Virus record (IMG/VR): IMGVR_UViG_3300048589_001600
Span: 1 to 35,246 of that record
Origin: a virus
DNA: 35,246 bases
Reading direction: 5' to 3' (one strand)
In this document: positions 23,558 to 31,509 of the stretch, one piece after another
Layout: each line of letters starts with the position of its first letter
Position numbering within the stretch: position 1 is the stretch's first letter
The notes under the pieces: generated by a model
What the model was told of the DNA's origin: nothing
Seen by the model: only the letters and a program-made list of their open reading frames with translations
Database searches by the model: none
Translations under genes and position numbers: made by a program

Positions 23558-23949
23558 GTCAGATCGGCCAGCGTTACCGCCGCCACTACCCCGCGATACT
23601 CCCGACTTCCCACGGGCAGCCGGGGTGCGGTCTGAATCGTCACTTCGTAAATCGTCTCTCTTGCCCATGCTTCTATCCCTGCGGCCATTGTCAGCATGGC
23701 CGCCCGCTGGTCGCCCGGCAGCCCTTCCGTAACCGGACTGACGGCCACGAATAGCTGAGCGCTGTAGCTAACACCCGACTCGGCAAATGTGCCGTAGATG
23801 TCGCCCGGCCTAACCGTTGCCGACGGCATGTCAACCCAACTGGCGGGCAACTCGCGGTCGGTTAGCTCCTTCGGCAAATCCGGGTAAACCGTCTTCACGC
23901 CGGGAAGCTGCACCGCCGCCAGGTCGTTGGCAAAGTCGCGGATGCTCAT
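23554..23949 (-). CDS. Tail terminator-like protein
   Basis: This 131-residue protein starts MSIRDFANDLAAVQLPGVKT with an ATGA overlap; the longer ORF start is inside the previous gene. Order (connector, HK97 gp10-like, this gene, tail tube) and size match the siphovirus tail terminator, which caps the tube and fixes its length. The mixed alpha/beta pattern fits. No motif is diagnostic, so confidence comes from synteny. Confidence 0.6.
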   Translation of the reverse strand: MSIRDFANDLAAVQLPGVKTVYPDLPKELTDRELPASWVDMPSATVRPGDIYGTFAESGVSYSAQLFVAVSPVTEGLPGDQRAAMLTMAAGIEAWARETIYEVTIQTAPRLPVGSREYRGVVAAVTLADLT

Positions 23950-24347
23950 AGCACGTCCACCTTGCGCTCTATCTTCTCGACCAGCTTGTCCGTCCGGTCG
24001 CTGATGCGCTTGTAGGCGATCCACCAGCGCCCGGCGTGGATGGCCGCCTGCCCACCGCCGTCATTACCGCCGACCACATACCCGGCGTAAGGCGTCGCGT
24101 TGGTGAACGCGACACTGAGCTTACCGGCACGCCGCAGCCCCCAGTTGGCCCCTAGCCGTCCGGTGCGAACATATGTGCTATTGGGCGGGGGCGGCGCGTA
24201 GTTCTGCGTGCCGTACAAGTCGCCGTCGAGCGTCTCGGTGGCCCACTCGGTCAGGGCGTCGTCGATGATCCGTTCCATGACGGCGAACGTCGGGATGGCC
24301 CGCTTAGCCGGTTCCGCGCGGTTGATGTGGACGGTGAACTCAATCAT
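23946..24347 (-). CDS. HK97 gp10-like head-tail / minor tail protein
   Basis: This 133-residue protein starts MIEFTVHINRAEPAKRAIPT at ATG 24347, which overlaps the connector stop by 8 nt; the longer ORF lies inside the connector gene. It contains YVRTGRLGANWGLRR and NATPYAGYV, with a C-terminal basic helix. The pattern of T-G-x-L followed by AFTN-x-x-x-YAGYV is characteristic of the HK97 gp10/phage minor tail family at the neck. Confidence 0.7.
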   Translation of the reverse strand: MIEFTVHINRAEPAKRAIPTFAVMERIIDDALTEWATETLDGDLYGTQNYAPPPPNSTYVRTGRLGANWGLRRAGKLSVAFTNATPYAGYVVGGNDGGGQAAIHAGRWWIAYKRISDRTDKLVEKIERKVDVL

Positions 24348-24753
24348 GGATGTACACCCCATCCGTGCTGTACTCGGTGCGGCTGTCGGTGTAGCCGTCA
24401 ACCCGTTTGACCGCAATGAAGCGGGCCACGGGCACAACGGCCGGCTGAGCATCGGCACAACGGCCGGCCCAGTACGCCGCCGCCCGTTCGTGCTGGGCGG
24501 CTACGTTGGCATGGGTGGTTGACAGTTCGCCGGGGCCGAAGACGGGCCGGACGGCCCAGGCCGCGTGAAGCGCCCGAAACGCCGCCGCCGTTGCGCACGG
24601 CCAGTTACCGTACTCGGCCAGCAGCGCGTCCAGCTCCTCATTGCTGAAGTTGCCGTTGTCAGGTCGCGGCCCGTGACCGTGTACGGTATCGCCAATGGCA
24701 AACCGTACACGGTCCCTGTCTGTGCCGTGGCCTTCGTCGTATGTGAATTCCAC
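24340..24753 (-). CDS. Head-tail connector (gp6-like)
   Basis: This 137-residue protein begins with RDRVRFAIGDT, continues with NFSNEELDALLAEYGNW, and has AAAFRALHAAWAV. That is the usual N-terminus of gp6-type adaptor proteins that bind below the portal. It lies right after the capsid genes, as expected. It is helical and soluble. Confidence 0.75.
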   Translation of the reverse strand: MEFTYDEGHGTDRDRVRFAIGDTVHGHGPRPDNGNFSNEELDALLAEYGNWPCATAAAFRALHAAWAVRPVFGPGELSTTHANVAAQHERAAAYWAGRCADAQPAVVPVARFIAVKRVDGYTDSRTEYSTDGVYIHD

Positions 24754-24768
24754 GGCGGCCTCCTGTGC

Positions 24769-24942
24769 CTACTTCTTGCCGGTCGGCTTCTTGTCCTCAG
24801 CCTTCGCTTTCGTGACCGGCTTCTCGGCTTCGGGCTGGTCTAGAGACCATTTGCCCGACGCCAGAAGCTCGGCCAGGTGCGCCGCGCCGTGGACAATGAG
24901 CGCCGTGCCGTCAGTGCCATAGACGGTGATGGGTTCGCCCAT
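24769..24942 (-). CDS. Small Lys-rich capsid-adjacent protein
   Basis: This 57-residue protein starts MGEPITVYGTDGTALIVHGA at ATG 24942, four bases after the capsid stop. The N-terminal part is compact, and the C-terminal third is a Lys/Ala/Glu-rich tail (AEKPVTKAKAEDKKPTGKK). Short proteins of this type lie between capsid and connector genes in many siphoviruses. It may be a small head protein, but no function is known. Confidence 0.6.
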   Translation of the reverse strand: MGEPITVYGTDGTALIVHGAAHLAELLASGKWSLDQPEAEKPVTKAKAEDKKPTGKK

Positions 24943-24946
24943 AACC

Positions 24947-26062
24947 TTAAGCCGCCGTCCCGTCAGCCCAGTTCGCATTGTTGACGTAGCGAGGCGTGCC
25001 GTTCGTCCGGTCGCCCACACCCACCCCAAAGTTCAACTGAGTCATCAGGTTCTGGATCGCGTAGATGCCCGGATTGTTGTGGTCGCGGTACATCATCAGG
25101 CGCGGGGCGGTGAAGCCCTGCGGCAGTCGAACCACCAGCGGATTGCGCATGCTGTTGCGGCCGTAGCTCTTCCACCCGAAGCCGTAGTACTGCGGCACGC
25201 CCGGCACGACCCAGACCCGGAAGCCTTCGATGGCGCCGATGGGCCGCTTGCCCATGATGGCCTGCCCCGTGAAGGTGGCCGTGGCCGAGGTGATCGCCTG
25301 GTTGATGAGCGCCTCGTTGACGGGCACAAAGCCGGTCAAGCCGCTGACCGTCGATTCGTCGGACGGGCCGATGATGAACTCGAACGGCGGCTCGTGGCCG
25401 TGCTCCTGCAACTCCGCTTTGGCGTCGGTGAAGACGGCCGCCGTGAACGCGCCACCGGCGATGGCCACGTAGTGCTCGTGGTCGCTGGTGAACGTGGTCC
25501 CGCCGTAGGAGGGCGGCACGAAGTCCACGCCGGTCGAAGCCGCAGCCGTGGCGAAGCCGGGCGAGAGGCCCGTGGTGCTCAGACCGTTGGCCGCGCCGCT
25601 GTCATCGCCGCGCTTGAACAGGCGGCCCAGCAGCGACATGCGCCAGCGGTTGGCGGCCGCCTCGATGGCGTTCGCCAGGTCGGCCTCGATGTCGGGCATC
25701 CGCGCCTCTTCGAGATAGTCGGCCGTCCAGCCCAGCATGTGGTCCCACTTCTTCAGGGGCAGCATGTGCCCGGCGCGCTCGGCGCGTACCGGGTCGGGCC
25801 GGCCGTACTCCGTGTGCGCGACCATGCTGGCCGAGCTGCCGACGGTGTACGTCATCTCCGGCCGGTCGGTGTAGGACACCAGATTCGACCAGAAGGGGTC
25901 ATTCAGCAAGCCGCCGTTGAAGCCGGACAGTACGCTGTTGGCCAGGGCCACGACCTGCTCATAGGTCGTGCCGTCAGCCAGGCGGTACTTGTCCAGCAAC
26001 GCGGCGTCAATGCCGGTTAGAACAACGTTGTCGCGGGTATCGCGATTGCCTAAGATTGCCAT
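24947..26062 (-). CDS. Major capsid protein (HK97 fold)
   Basis: This 371-residue protein follows scaffold and decoration genes and precedes the connectors. It has an N-terminal helix (TYEQVVALANSVLSGFNGG), a spine-like helical region (MPDIEADLANAIEAAANRW), and C-terminal P-domain features (FRVWVVPGVP, RNPLVVRLPQGFTAPRLMMY). The length and layout fit an HK97-fold shell protein without an N-terminal delta domain, since the scaffold is a separate gene. It is the most abundant virion protein expected. Confidence 0.85.
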   Translation of the reverse strand: MAILGNRDTRDNVVLTGIDAALLDKYRLADGTTYEQVVALANSVLSGFNGGLLNDPFWSNLVSYTDRPEMTYTVGSSASMVAHTEYGRPDPVRAERAGHMLPLKKWDHMLGWTADYLEEARMPDIEADLANAIEAAANRWRMSLLGRLFKRGDDSGAANGLSTTGLSPGFATAAASTGVDFVPPSYGGTTFTSDHEHYVAIAGGAFTAAVFTDAKAELQEHGHEPPFEFIIGPSDESTVSGLTGFVPVNEALINQAITSATATFTGQAIMGKRPIGAIEGFRVWVVPGVPQYYGFGWKSYGRNSMRNPLVVRLPQGFTAPRLMMYRDHNNPGIYAIQNLMTQLNFGVGVGDRTNGTPRYVNNANWADGTAA

Positions 26063-26082
26063 TGTCTCATGCTCCTATCGCG

Positions 26083-26478
26083 CTAGCTCAGCGACACTAC
26101 CTGCGGCCGGACGAACAGGATCGTCGCCGTCTCCGCATAGCCGATAATGGTCGTCTTCGTGCCCGCAGTCTCGGCCGGTTCCCCGGCGGTGTCGCTGACG
26201 TAGATCAGCCCGCCGATGGTCGCCCCGGTCATGCACTCCACCGGGCCATAGGTCACGATGTCAATCGCGTCCCCGTCCCCGCCGGACTGGACGGCAATGC
26301 CGACCGTCTTCACGACGCCGGTCGCAATCGCCGGGTCCCACTTCCCGTCAGACTGCAAGGCCACGACCTCGCCCGCCTCGGTCGTGGCGCCCAGCGTGCC
26401 CTTGCGGACGAACGCCTTATTGTCACCACTCCCCAAAGGGCGAATCAGGGCCAGATTAGTTGGTCTCCCAAGTGCCAT
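26083..26478 (-). CDS. Capsid decoration-like protein
   Basis: This is a 131-residue, beta-rich, Gly/Thr/Ala-rich protein (VRKGTLGATTEAGEVVAL, GATIGGLIYVSDTAGEP). The pattern fits DUF2190 or head-decoration proteins that bind the capsid exterior. It sits between scaffold and major capsid genes, a common position. It starts at ATG 26478, six bases after the scaffold stop. Confidence 0.65.
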   Translation of the reverse strand: MALGRPTNLALIRPLGSGDNKAFVRKGTLGATTEAGEVVALQSDGKWDPAIATGVVKTVGIAVQSGGDGDAIDIVTYGPVECMTGATIGGLIYVSDTAGEPAETAGTKTTIIGYAETATILFVRPQVVSLS

Positions 26479-26484
26479 GTGTGT

Positions 26485-27090
26485 TTACCTCTTGTACGCC
26501 TTCGCCAGCGTGGCCCGGTCAACATACTCGACCGGAACGCCCATCCGCGTGGCGAACGCCTGAACCTCATCATCTGTTACGGTGACAGTGCCACCACCAT
26601 GCCCACCGGCCGCGCCGTCCAGCTTGGGCGGCGGGGTCTTCTGAAACACAGCGGCATTGGCATCAAGCCAGGCCGCCACTTTCAGCGGGTCGTCATACTC
26701 AGGGACCAGTGAGCGCATCGTCTCCGGGATCGCCTTAATGCGGGCCTCGTTCGTCGCCTGGACCTGCGAGATCACCGCCTCATAGCGTTCCCTGAGCGGC
26801 TCCACTTCGGCCAGCCGGGACTGAGTGGACTCGTACAGTTCCTTGTACTTGCCCTGCTCGGCCATCCGCTCGGCGTCGGCCTTCTCTTGCGCCTTCAGCG
26901 CGTCGGCCCGTTCCTTGCGGTACTTGGCCGCCTCAGCCCGCAGCGCCTTGATCTCGGCCGCGGCCGCTTCCGGCGTCCATGTGGTCGCCGGTGGCTCCTG
27001 GGTATGTGGTTGTTCCGGTACTGTCTGCTCTTGCTGACCGTCGCCCGCCTGGGGTTCGGGGGTGGGCACCTGGCCCGTATCGTCTGTCAT
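26485..27090 (-). CDS. Capsid scaffold protein
   Basis: The 201-residue form starts MTDDTGQVPTPEPQAGDG at ATG 27090, which has GGAG six bases upstream; in-frame starts at 27102 and 27108 are possible. A disordered Pro/Gln/Glu region is followed by a long coiled coil (residues about 42-110, EIKALRAEAAKYRKERADAL, YKELYESTQSRLAEV). A C-terminal Gly hinge and a small basic helical domain (VEYVDRATLAKAYKR) likely bind the capsid. This is the usual scaffold design. It is preceded by a strong terminator, so its expression may differ from the portal genes. Confidence 0.8.
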   Translation of the reverse strand: MTDDTGQVPTPEPQAGDGQQEQTVPEQPHTQEPPATTWTPEAAAAEIKALRAEAAKYRKERADALKAQEKADAERMAEQGKYKELYESTQSRLAEVEPLRERYEAVISQVQATNEARIKAIPETMRSLVPEYDDPLKVAAWLDANAAVFQKTPPPKLDGAAGGHGGGTVTVTDDEVQAFATRMGVPVEYVDRATLAKAYKR

Positions 27091-27118
27091 CGCATTCTCC
27101 ATCGGCACCTGGCCGGAA

Positions 27119-27169
27119 AATCAAAACGGCCCGCCGGTCAGGGTTATGGTCCTGACCGGCGGGCCGTTT
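27119..27169 (-). terminator. Strong intrinsic terminator inside late operon
   Basis: A perfect 19-bp stem (arms 27124-27142 and 27151-27169) has an 8-nt loop. On the minus strand it is followed by TTTTGATTTTCC. This is a canonical Rho-independent terminator for leftward transcription. It stands after the small gene 27278-27478 and just before the scaffold start, so it would split or attenuate the late operon. Confidence 0.85.
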
Positions 27170-27277
27170 CACGGGTTCGCCCCGCTTGCGTTTCGCTCGC
27201 CGTTGCCGGGTGTGATGGCCCGGCCGGTTCATTCGATTGGCGCTATTGTACACCGAACATGCGTGCTATGGCAAGCA

Positions 27278-27478
27278 TCAACCGCTGCCCAACCGCTCCA
27301 CCGGGCCGGGCTGGGATACCGTTAGCAGCCACTCCCCATCGAGCATGATCACCTGTATCTCGACGCGCCCACGGCCGCGACACTCCGCTTCCAGTTGCAA
27401 CAGCCGCCGCGCTAGATTCTGCGCCCGGCGAGGGATGTCGATGGCAGGAACAGTGTACACCGGCGCGGGTTCGGTCAT
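27278..27478 (-). CDS. Small hypothetical protein after head morphogenesis gene
   Basis: This is a 66-residue protein whose ATG overlaps the Mu gpF-like stop (ATGA). It has a basic helix (RRAQNLARRLLQLEAECRGR) followed by a strand segment (VEIQVIMLDGEWLLTVS). No family is recognised. It is the last gene before the terminator at 27119-27169. Confidence 0.55.
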   Translation of the reverse strand: MTEPAPVYTVPAIDIPRRAQNLARRLLQLEAECRGRGRVEIQVIMLDGEWLLTVSQPGPVERLGSG

Positions 27479-28122
27479 ATCATCTCCACGGGTTCAATCT
27501 CGCGGCCGTCCGGCGTCATGCGGCCCAGCTCCTCGCTGCACCGGCAATTGCTCAGACAGATGCGCTGCCCCGGCAACTTGTAGGCCGGGTCGCCGATACG
27601 GAACCACTTCCCATCTAGCGCAACACACTCGCTGCAACTGTCGCGGGCGTTGCGCCGGCTGCGGACCATATCGATCCCGGCGGCGCGGTTGGCGTGCTTG
27701 GACTGGTAGAAGCTGGTACGCGCCGCCTGGGTGTAGAGCTGCGCCCGGCGCGGAAACGTGCCGTCAAGCCGTTGCCGGCCACTGGCGATGTCGGCGGCGA
27801 AGTTCTTCAGGTAGGCGTACTGCTGCCGGATGATCTGCCCGGCCCGGCCGTAGTCTGACGGCCGCATGTTGGCCCAGCCGCCGCGCTCAAGGGCGATGGC
27901 GTTCAGGTGCACGTTCTTGATGTGCCGCCGCATGGCAAGCTCCCAATCTGCCAGGGAGATAGACCGGCCGCGCAGGGCGTCGGCCAGCGCCTTGGCCGGG
28001 TCGTCGGCGTCAAGATAGCGATCCAGCTCCCGCCGCACTGACGCGCCGGACACATAGCGCCCGGTGGCCGTGTCCCGGTAGCGCCCGGATACCCCGCTGA
28101 GCGGTTCCCAGCGGTAGGGCAT
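27475..28122 (-). CDS. Mu gpF-like head morphogenesis protein
   Basis: This 215-residue protein's C-terminal half has the Phage_Mu_F/SPP1 gp7-like pattern: RTSFYQSKHANRAAGIDMVR, then DSCSECVALDGKWFRIGD and a Cys-rich end (CLSNCRC) that fits a zinc site. The N-terminal half is helical. Such proteins are minor capsid components that bind the portal. It follows the portal with a small gene between, and all are coupled by 1-4-nt overlaps. Confidence 0.8.
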   Translation of the reverse strand: MPYRWEPLSGVSGRYRDTATGRYVSGASVRRELDRYLDADDPAKALADALRGRSISLADWELAMRRHIKNVHLNAIALERGGWANMRPSDYGRAGQIIRQQYAYLKNFAADIASGRQRLDGTFPRRAQLYTQAARTSFYQSKHANRAAGIDMVRSRRNARDSCSECVALDGKWFRIGDPAYKLPGQRICLSNCRCSEELGRMTPDGREIEPVEMI

Positions 28123-28322
28123 TAGGCGGCCTCCTCCGGCGGTTGCGGCAGGTCTTCGGCGCGTTCGGCCGTCATGAGCGCCCGGCCGCGCCGGGTCATG
28201 CGCGCCGCCGCGTCCGCCTTGGCTAGTTCGATGTCCTCCGGCGTGATGAGCGCCAGAAGATCCAGCTCCTCATCCGGCGTATCCAGCGCCGGGCCTAGCG
28301 GGATCGTCTTGCGCTTGGTCAC
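28122..28322 (-). CDS. Small protein between portal and gpF-like gene
   Basis: This 66-residue protein overlaps the portal stop (ATGA) and the gpF-like start (TAATG). It is helical, with ITPEDIELAKADAAARMTRR and an acidic end. Its role is unknown. The tight coupling makes co-expression with portal likely. Confidence 0.6.
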   Translation of the reverse strand: MTKRKTIPLGPALDTPDEELDLLALITPEDIELAKADAAARMTRRGRALMTAERAEDLPQPPEEAA

Positions 28323-29722
28323 TGCGTTACCCCGTCTACCAGGTCGCCCCGGATAAGCACCGCCACCTCTTCCTCGGTGTACCCGGCGATCATGGCCGCG
28401 CCCTCGATGCTGGCCCCGGCCGCGACCAGCGTCTGCACGACCTCCGCGCGCCGTCCCTCATTGGCGATACGGTCCACCCGCTCGAAGTCGGCCCAGACCG
28501 TTTCGATGTTCTGCCCGCGCGCCAGGTCGCGGCCGTCGCCGTATTCCTGATTCAGCTTCAGGGCGATGTACATGACATCCTCCCAGGCATTGCCCAGGGC
28601 CACGGCTTCGGCGGCAACTTTGGCGACTAGCTGGCTGTCATCGGCCGCCTGTGTCGCTGCGGAAGCGATGGCCCCCGTCACCTGGAAGTATTGCAACGGG
28701 ATGTGCGACAGTTGGGCGATACGGATGATGTAGTCGTTAATCCGCTCTCGGAGTTGGCTCAGGTCGCCCGGCGGAATGACAACGACATCGGCCCGCGCCC
28801 CGCCCGGCCCGGCGGGGATGTTCATAATGCTGTTGACACGGAATGAAATGTCGGTGCTCATGTCCAGGGTGATGCCGTTGATGACCATCTTGCGCAGTGC
28901 CTCGCTGTCGGCTGCTTCGGCCTCATCAAGCACCGCCTTGTTGATCATCTCCTGAACCGGCACCAGCGGCTCCAGTTCGCTCTCGCCCCAGTTGCCGCCG
29001 TCGTCGCGCCAGCGGAAATGCACCACTGGGATGATGCCGATAGGCCACGGGATGGGCCACGCTTCATCCGGCGTCTCACGATACGGCGCCCAGCCGCGGC
29101 CGCTGTTGATGTACTTTTCCACGCGGTCGGGCAAGTAGAGATTCAGGCGCTGCACCGTCTGGACGCGGCCGCCGTCGTCAAACCACGATTCGGCCCAGAC
29201 CTTGGACGCCATGGTCATCTCGCGCTTGAGGTTGCTCAGGTAGTGGACCTTCATGCCCTCCGTGCCGTCAAACGCCGGTTCGTGGCTGAATACCGGGCGG
29301 CCGTCTTCGGCGTCCCACTCGACCAGGACGTAGGTGTCGCCGTCGCGCACGGCGGCCCGGTGGACCTGCCCCTGGACACTGTCCATGCGGCCCGATGCCC
29401 ACCACTCGTCGATCAGCCCGGCGTCGCCGCCGATACCGTCCGGCCCGTCGAATGCCTCAACCGTCAGCCGTTCAACGGCGAGATCAACGGGCAGGCGCAA
29501 ATAGTTGATTGCCCAGTCGAAGTCGTCTGTCTCCAGGTACTCCGCTTGCCGGTCGGTTAGCGGCACGCGGTGCTGCCCGTTATACCAGGCCCGCAAGCGG
29601 GCGTAATGGCGCTGTTGCGCCTCGTAGTCCATAGCCAGCCAGCGCAGAAATGCGATGGTGGCCGGGTTGGCGTCGCCGCGGCCGTTAGCGCCGGGAAGCA
29701 CCCGCGATATTGCGTTGAGCAT
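28319..29722 (-). CDS. Portal protein (SPP1 gp6-like)
   Basis: This 467-residue protein has the SPP1/phage_prot_Gp6 portal layout. The N-terminus has LRAWYNGQHRVPLTDRQ and INYLRLPVDLAVERLTVEAF. A beta-rich clip/stem region follows, then the long crown helix region (ITGAIASAATQAADDSQLV, EAVALGNAWEDVMYIAL). The ATG at 29722 has AAGGGG about 8 nt upstream and overlaps the terminase stop. Portals form the dodecameric DNA channel at one capsid vertex. Confidence 0.85.
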   Translation of the reverse strand: MLNAISRVLPGANGRGDANPATIAFLRWLAMDYEAQQRHYARLRAWYNGQHRVPLTDRQAEYLETDDFDWAINYLRLPVDLAVERLTVEAFDGPDGIGGDAGLIDEWWASGRMDSVQGQVHRAAVRDGDTYVLVEWDAEDGRPVFSHEPAFDGTEGMKVHYLSNLKREMTMASKVWAESWFDDGGRVQTVQRLNLYLPDRVEKYINSGRGWAPYRETPDEAWPIPWPIGIIPVVHFRWRDDGGNWGESELEPLVPVQEMINKAVLDEAEAADSEALRKMVINGITLDMSTDISFRVNSIMNIPAGPGGARADVVVIPPGDLSQLRERINDYIIRIAQLSHIPLQYFQVTGAIASAATQAADDSQLVAKVAAEAVALGNAWEDVMYIALKLNQEYGDGRDLARGQNIETVWADFERVDRIANEGRRAEVVQTLVAAGASIEGAAMIAGYTEEEVAVLIRGDLVDGVTQ

Positions 29723-30953
29723 AATTGAACCCCTTTACTGAAACCGGCTTTTGGCCGGCAGCCTCTCCTGCCGCGCGAATCATCATAGCCCGCGCCATCA
29801 CTGTGTCGTCATTCACCCCGGCCGGGGCGCTATAAGTACTTCGCCCTGTGTGCGGCGAAACCCGTTGCTCGTATGCTTCCAGTTCGCCTGTTGCCACAGG
29901 CACGTCAAGGAACTGCCATTCGATTGCTTCCAGGGCGAGCTTTAGATTCTCGATCAGCGGTGGCTTGCTTTGAGCCGTTGTCGCGAATCCATGGACCGGT
30001 AGAGCGGCAGCCTGTAGCAGTTCCAGATTCGGCTCACCCATCGCGTTCGTCTCAGCCAGCGCGTATGACACCCCCCACCGGCTGAACAGTTGCTCCGTCC
30101 GCTCTCGCTGATAGACGTAATCAACTAACTTCTCGCGGTATAGCTCCAGCTCCACCCGGCACGTGGCGCAGCCAATCGATGTGGCATGGTAGTCCTGATG
30201 CTTGCCCCAGTCCGTTCCCGCCACAATGGTGTGTGCACCGTGGTCGGCCGGGGTGGCGTCGAGCGGCGCATTGACGCACGCCGCAATGTTCCTAAAGACC
30301 GCGCCTTCGTTGTCGAGGAATTGAGCCATGATCTCCTGACGGTAGGCATCTTCGGTCATGTCGGCCGTGATTTCGTCCAACGCCTCCTGGCTCAGATGAG
30401 GGTTGTCGTGGCTGGTAAAGTGCCACGCGCTCCAACGGCCGGTTGTGTCGCCCATCGCGCGGACGTAGTGGGCATGAGCGTGGTTCTTGCGCTTGGGTGT
30501 AAAGATGAATACCGCGTCGCCGTTGTTGTCCAGCAACATCGGCACACCGACCTCGTTCCAGGCGTCCGGGGCCATGAGGCTGTACTCGTCGAGAATGAGC
30601 AGGTCAGCATAGTCGCCGCGCAAGCTGTCCGCATCCCAGGCCGTCTTGGTCTTAATGCGGCCGCCGTGGGCCATTTCGAGGATGCGGCGGGATTCGTTCT
30701 TGTAGACCGTCTTGGTCGCAATAAGAGCCGCCATCGACCTGGCACACGTCTCCCAAAAGGCGTCGGTCTGGTCGGCCGTGGGCGCGGCCTCCAGCACGCG
30801 GCGGCCGTTGAGCATGGCTTCAACTGCGAGCGTGGCCGCGCCGGTCGTCTTGCCGCCGCGCCGCCCGGCAACAATGACCTTACGCTTGGCCGGGCTGCGC
30901 ATAAAGGCCGCTTGCTTGGCGTGCGGCCTGGGCAGACTAACCGTCAGTTCCAT
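29685..30953 (-). CDS. Terminase large subunit
   Basis: This is a 422-residue protein with the start MELTVSLPRPHAKQAAF chosen at 30953; the longer ORF overlaps the small subunit further. It has a Walker A-like GRRGGKT (residues 30-36), Walker B LLILDE (Asp122, Glu123), the coupling segment FIFTPKRKNHAHAHY, and an RNase H-like nuclease start (GTDWGKHQDYH). It is the ATPase motor and nuclease that packages phage DNA into the prohead. It overlaps the small subunit stop by 17 nt. Confidence 0.9.
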   Translation of the reverse strand: MELTVSLPRPHAKQAAFMRSPAKRKVIVAGRRGGKTTGAATLAVEAMLNGRRVLEAAPTADQTDAFWETCARSMAALIATKTVYKNESRRILEMAHGGRIKTKTAWDADSLRGDYADLLILDEYSLMAPDAWNEVGVPMLLDNNGDAVFIFTPKRKNHAHAHYVRAMGDTTGRWSAWHFTSHDNPHLSQEALDEITADMTEDAYRQEIMAQFLDNEGAVFRNIAACVNAPLDATPADHGAHTIVAGTDWGKHQDYHATSIGCATCRVELELYREKLVDYVYQRERTEQLFSRWGVSYALAETNAMGEPNLELLQAAALPVHGFATTAQSKPPLIENLKLALEAIEWQFLDVPVATGELEAYEQRVSPHTGRSTYSAPAGVNDDTVMARAMMIRAAGEAAGQKPVSVKGFNYAQRNIAGASRR

Positions 30954-31293
30954 CGTCCCCGTAGATGACGCGGATGGTGACATCGTTCCCATCGGCCCCG
31001 GTTAGCTCCTGGCGCTCGACATAGCCCCTATCCTTCATCTGCGTTTTGGCGTAGAAGATGATGGCCGCGATGTTGCCGTTTTCAATTGCGTCCATGAGTT
31101 TGCTCTCAACGAAGTCGTGGCGGTCCTCACGCAAGTCCTCCAGAGCGACGGCTACCGTTTTCCAGCGTGCCTTGTAGTTGCGAAGGGTCCGTGGCCGCAC
31201 CCCCAACACAGTCGCGATCTGGGCGTAGGTTGCTTTCGGACCGGCATTCTCAATGGCGGCGATAATCTGATCTGGATTGACTTTAGTCCCCAT
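30937..31293 (-). CDS. Terminase small subunit
   Basis: The 118-residue form starts MGTKVNPDQIIAAIENAG. An in-frame TTG at 31329 would add 12 residues; neither start has a clear SD. A helix-turn-helix (TYAQIATVLGVRPRTLRNYKARW) is followed by a helical oligomerisation region (VESKLMDAIENGNIAAIIFYAK, GYVERQELTGADG). It recognises the packaging site and hands DNA to the large subunit. Confidence 0.8.
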   Translation of the reverse strand: MGTKVNPDQIIAAIENAGPKATYAQIATVLGVRPRTLRNYKARWKTVAVALEDLREDRHDFVESKLMDAIENGNIAAIIFYAKTQMKDRGYVERQELTGADGNDVTIRVIYGDDGTDG

Positions 31294-31384
31294 TTTTATA
31301 GACCGGAAAACCGGCAAGACCGGCGGCAAATGTGTCGGTCGCCCCGCGCCAATGACGTTTCAAAATGAAACGCCAACAATCGCC

Positions 31385-31414
31385 ATTATAGCACAGGCGT
31401 TCGATTGACGTAAA
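31385..31414 (-). promoter_or_regulatory. Probable late promoter
   Basis: On the minus strand a TATAAT (31385-31390) preceded by TGC (extended -10) lies 18 bp after a TTTACG (-35, 31409-31414). The start of transcription would be near 31378, giving an 85-nt leader before terminase. An inverted repeat CGTTTCA-AAA-TGAAACG (31356-31372) lies in the leader just after the start and could be an operator. Confidence 0.55.
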
Positions 31415-31427
31415 GGGGAACGGGTTA

Positions 31428-31462
31428 GACGGGGGCGGTCTGGCGACCGCCCTTGCCCCGTC
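31428..31462. terminator. Two-part GC hairpin upstream of late promoter
   Basis: The inner stem is GGGCGGTC/GACCGCCC (loop TGGC), and outer arms GACGGGG and CCCCGTC flank it. It lies between the lipoprotein gene (ends 31510) and the late promoter. It is probably a terminator or insulator, but there is no T-tract. A decamer TATAGCACAG occurs on both sides, at 31387 and 31485. Confidence 0.45.
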
Positions 31463-31509
31463 ATGAGAAGCGAGATGCAGCTAGTATAGCACAGATGGTC
31501 TAGGGCGGG

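Noticed and set aside
24926-26020. 364-codon plus-strand ORF opposite the capsid gene
   Set aside because: It is an Arg/His/Val-rich shadow of a high-GC coding sequence; the capsid frame is certain by order.
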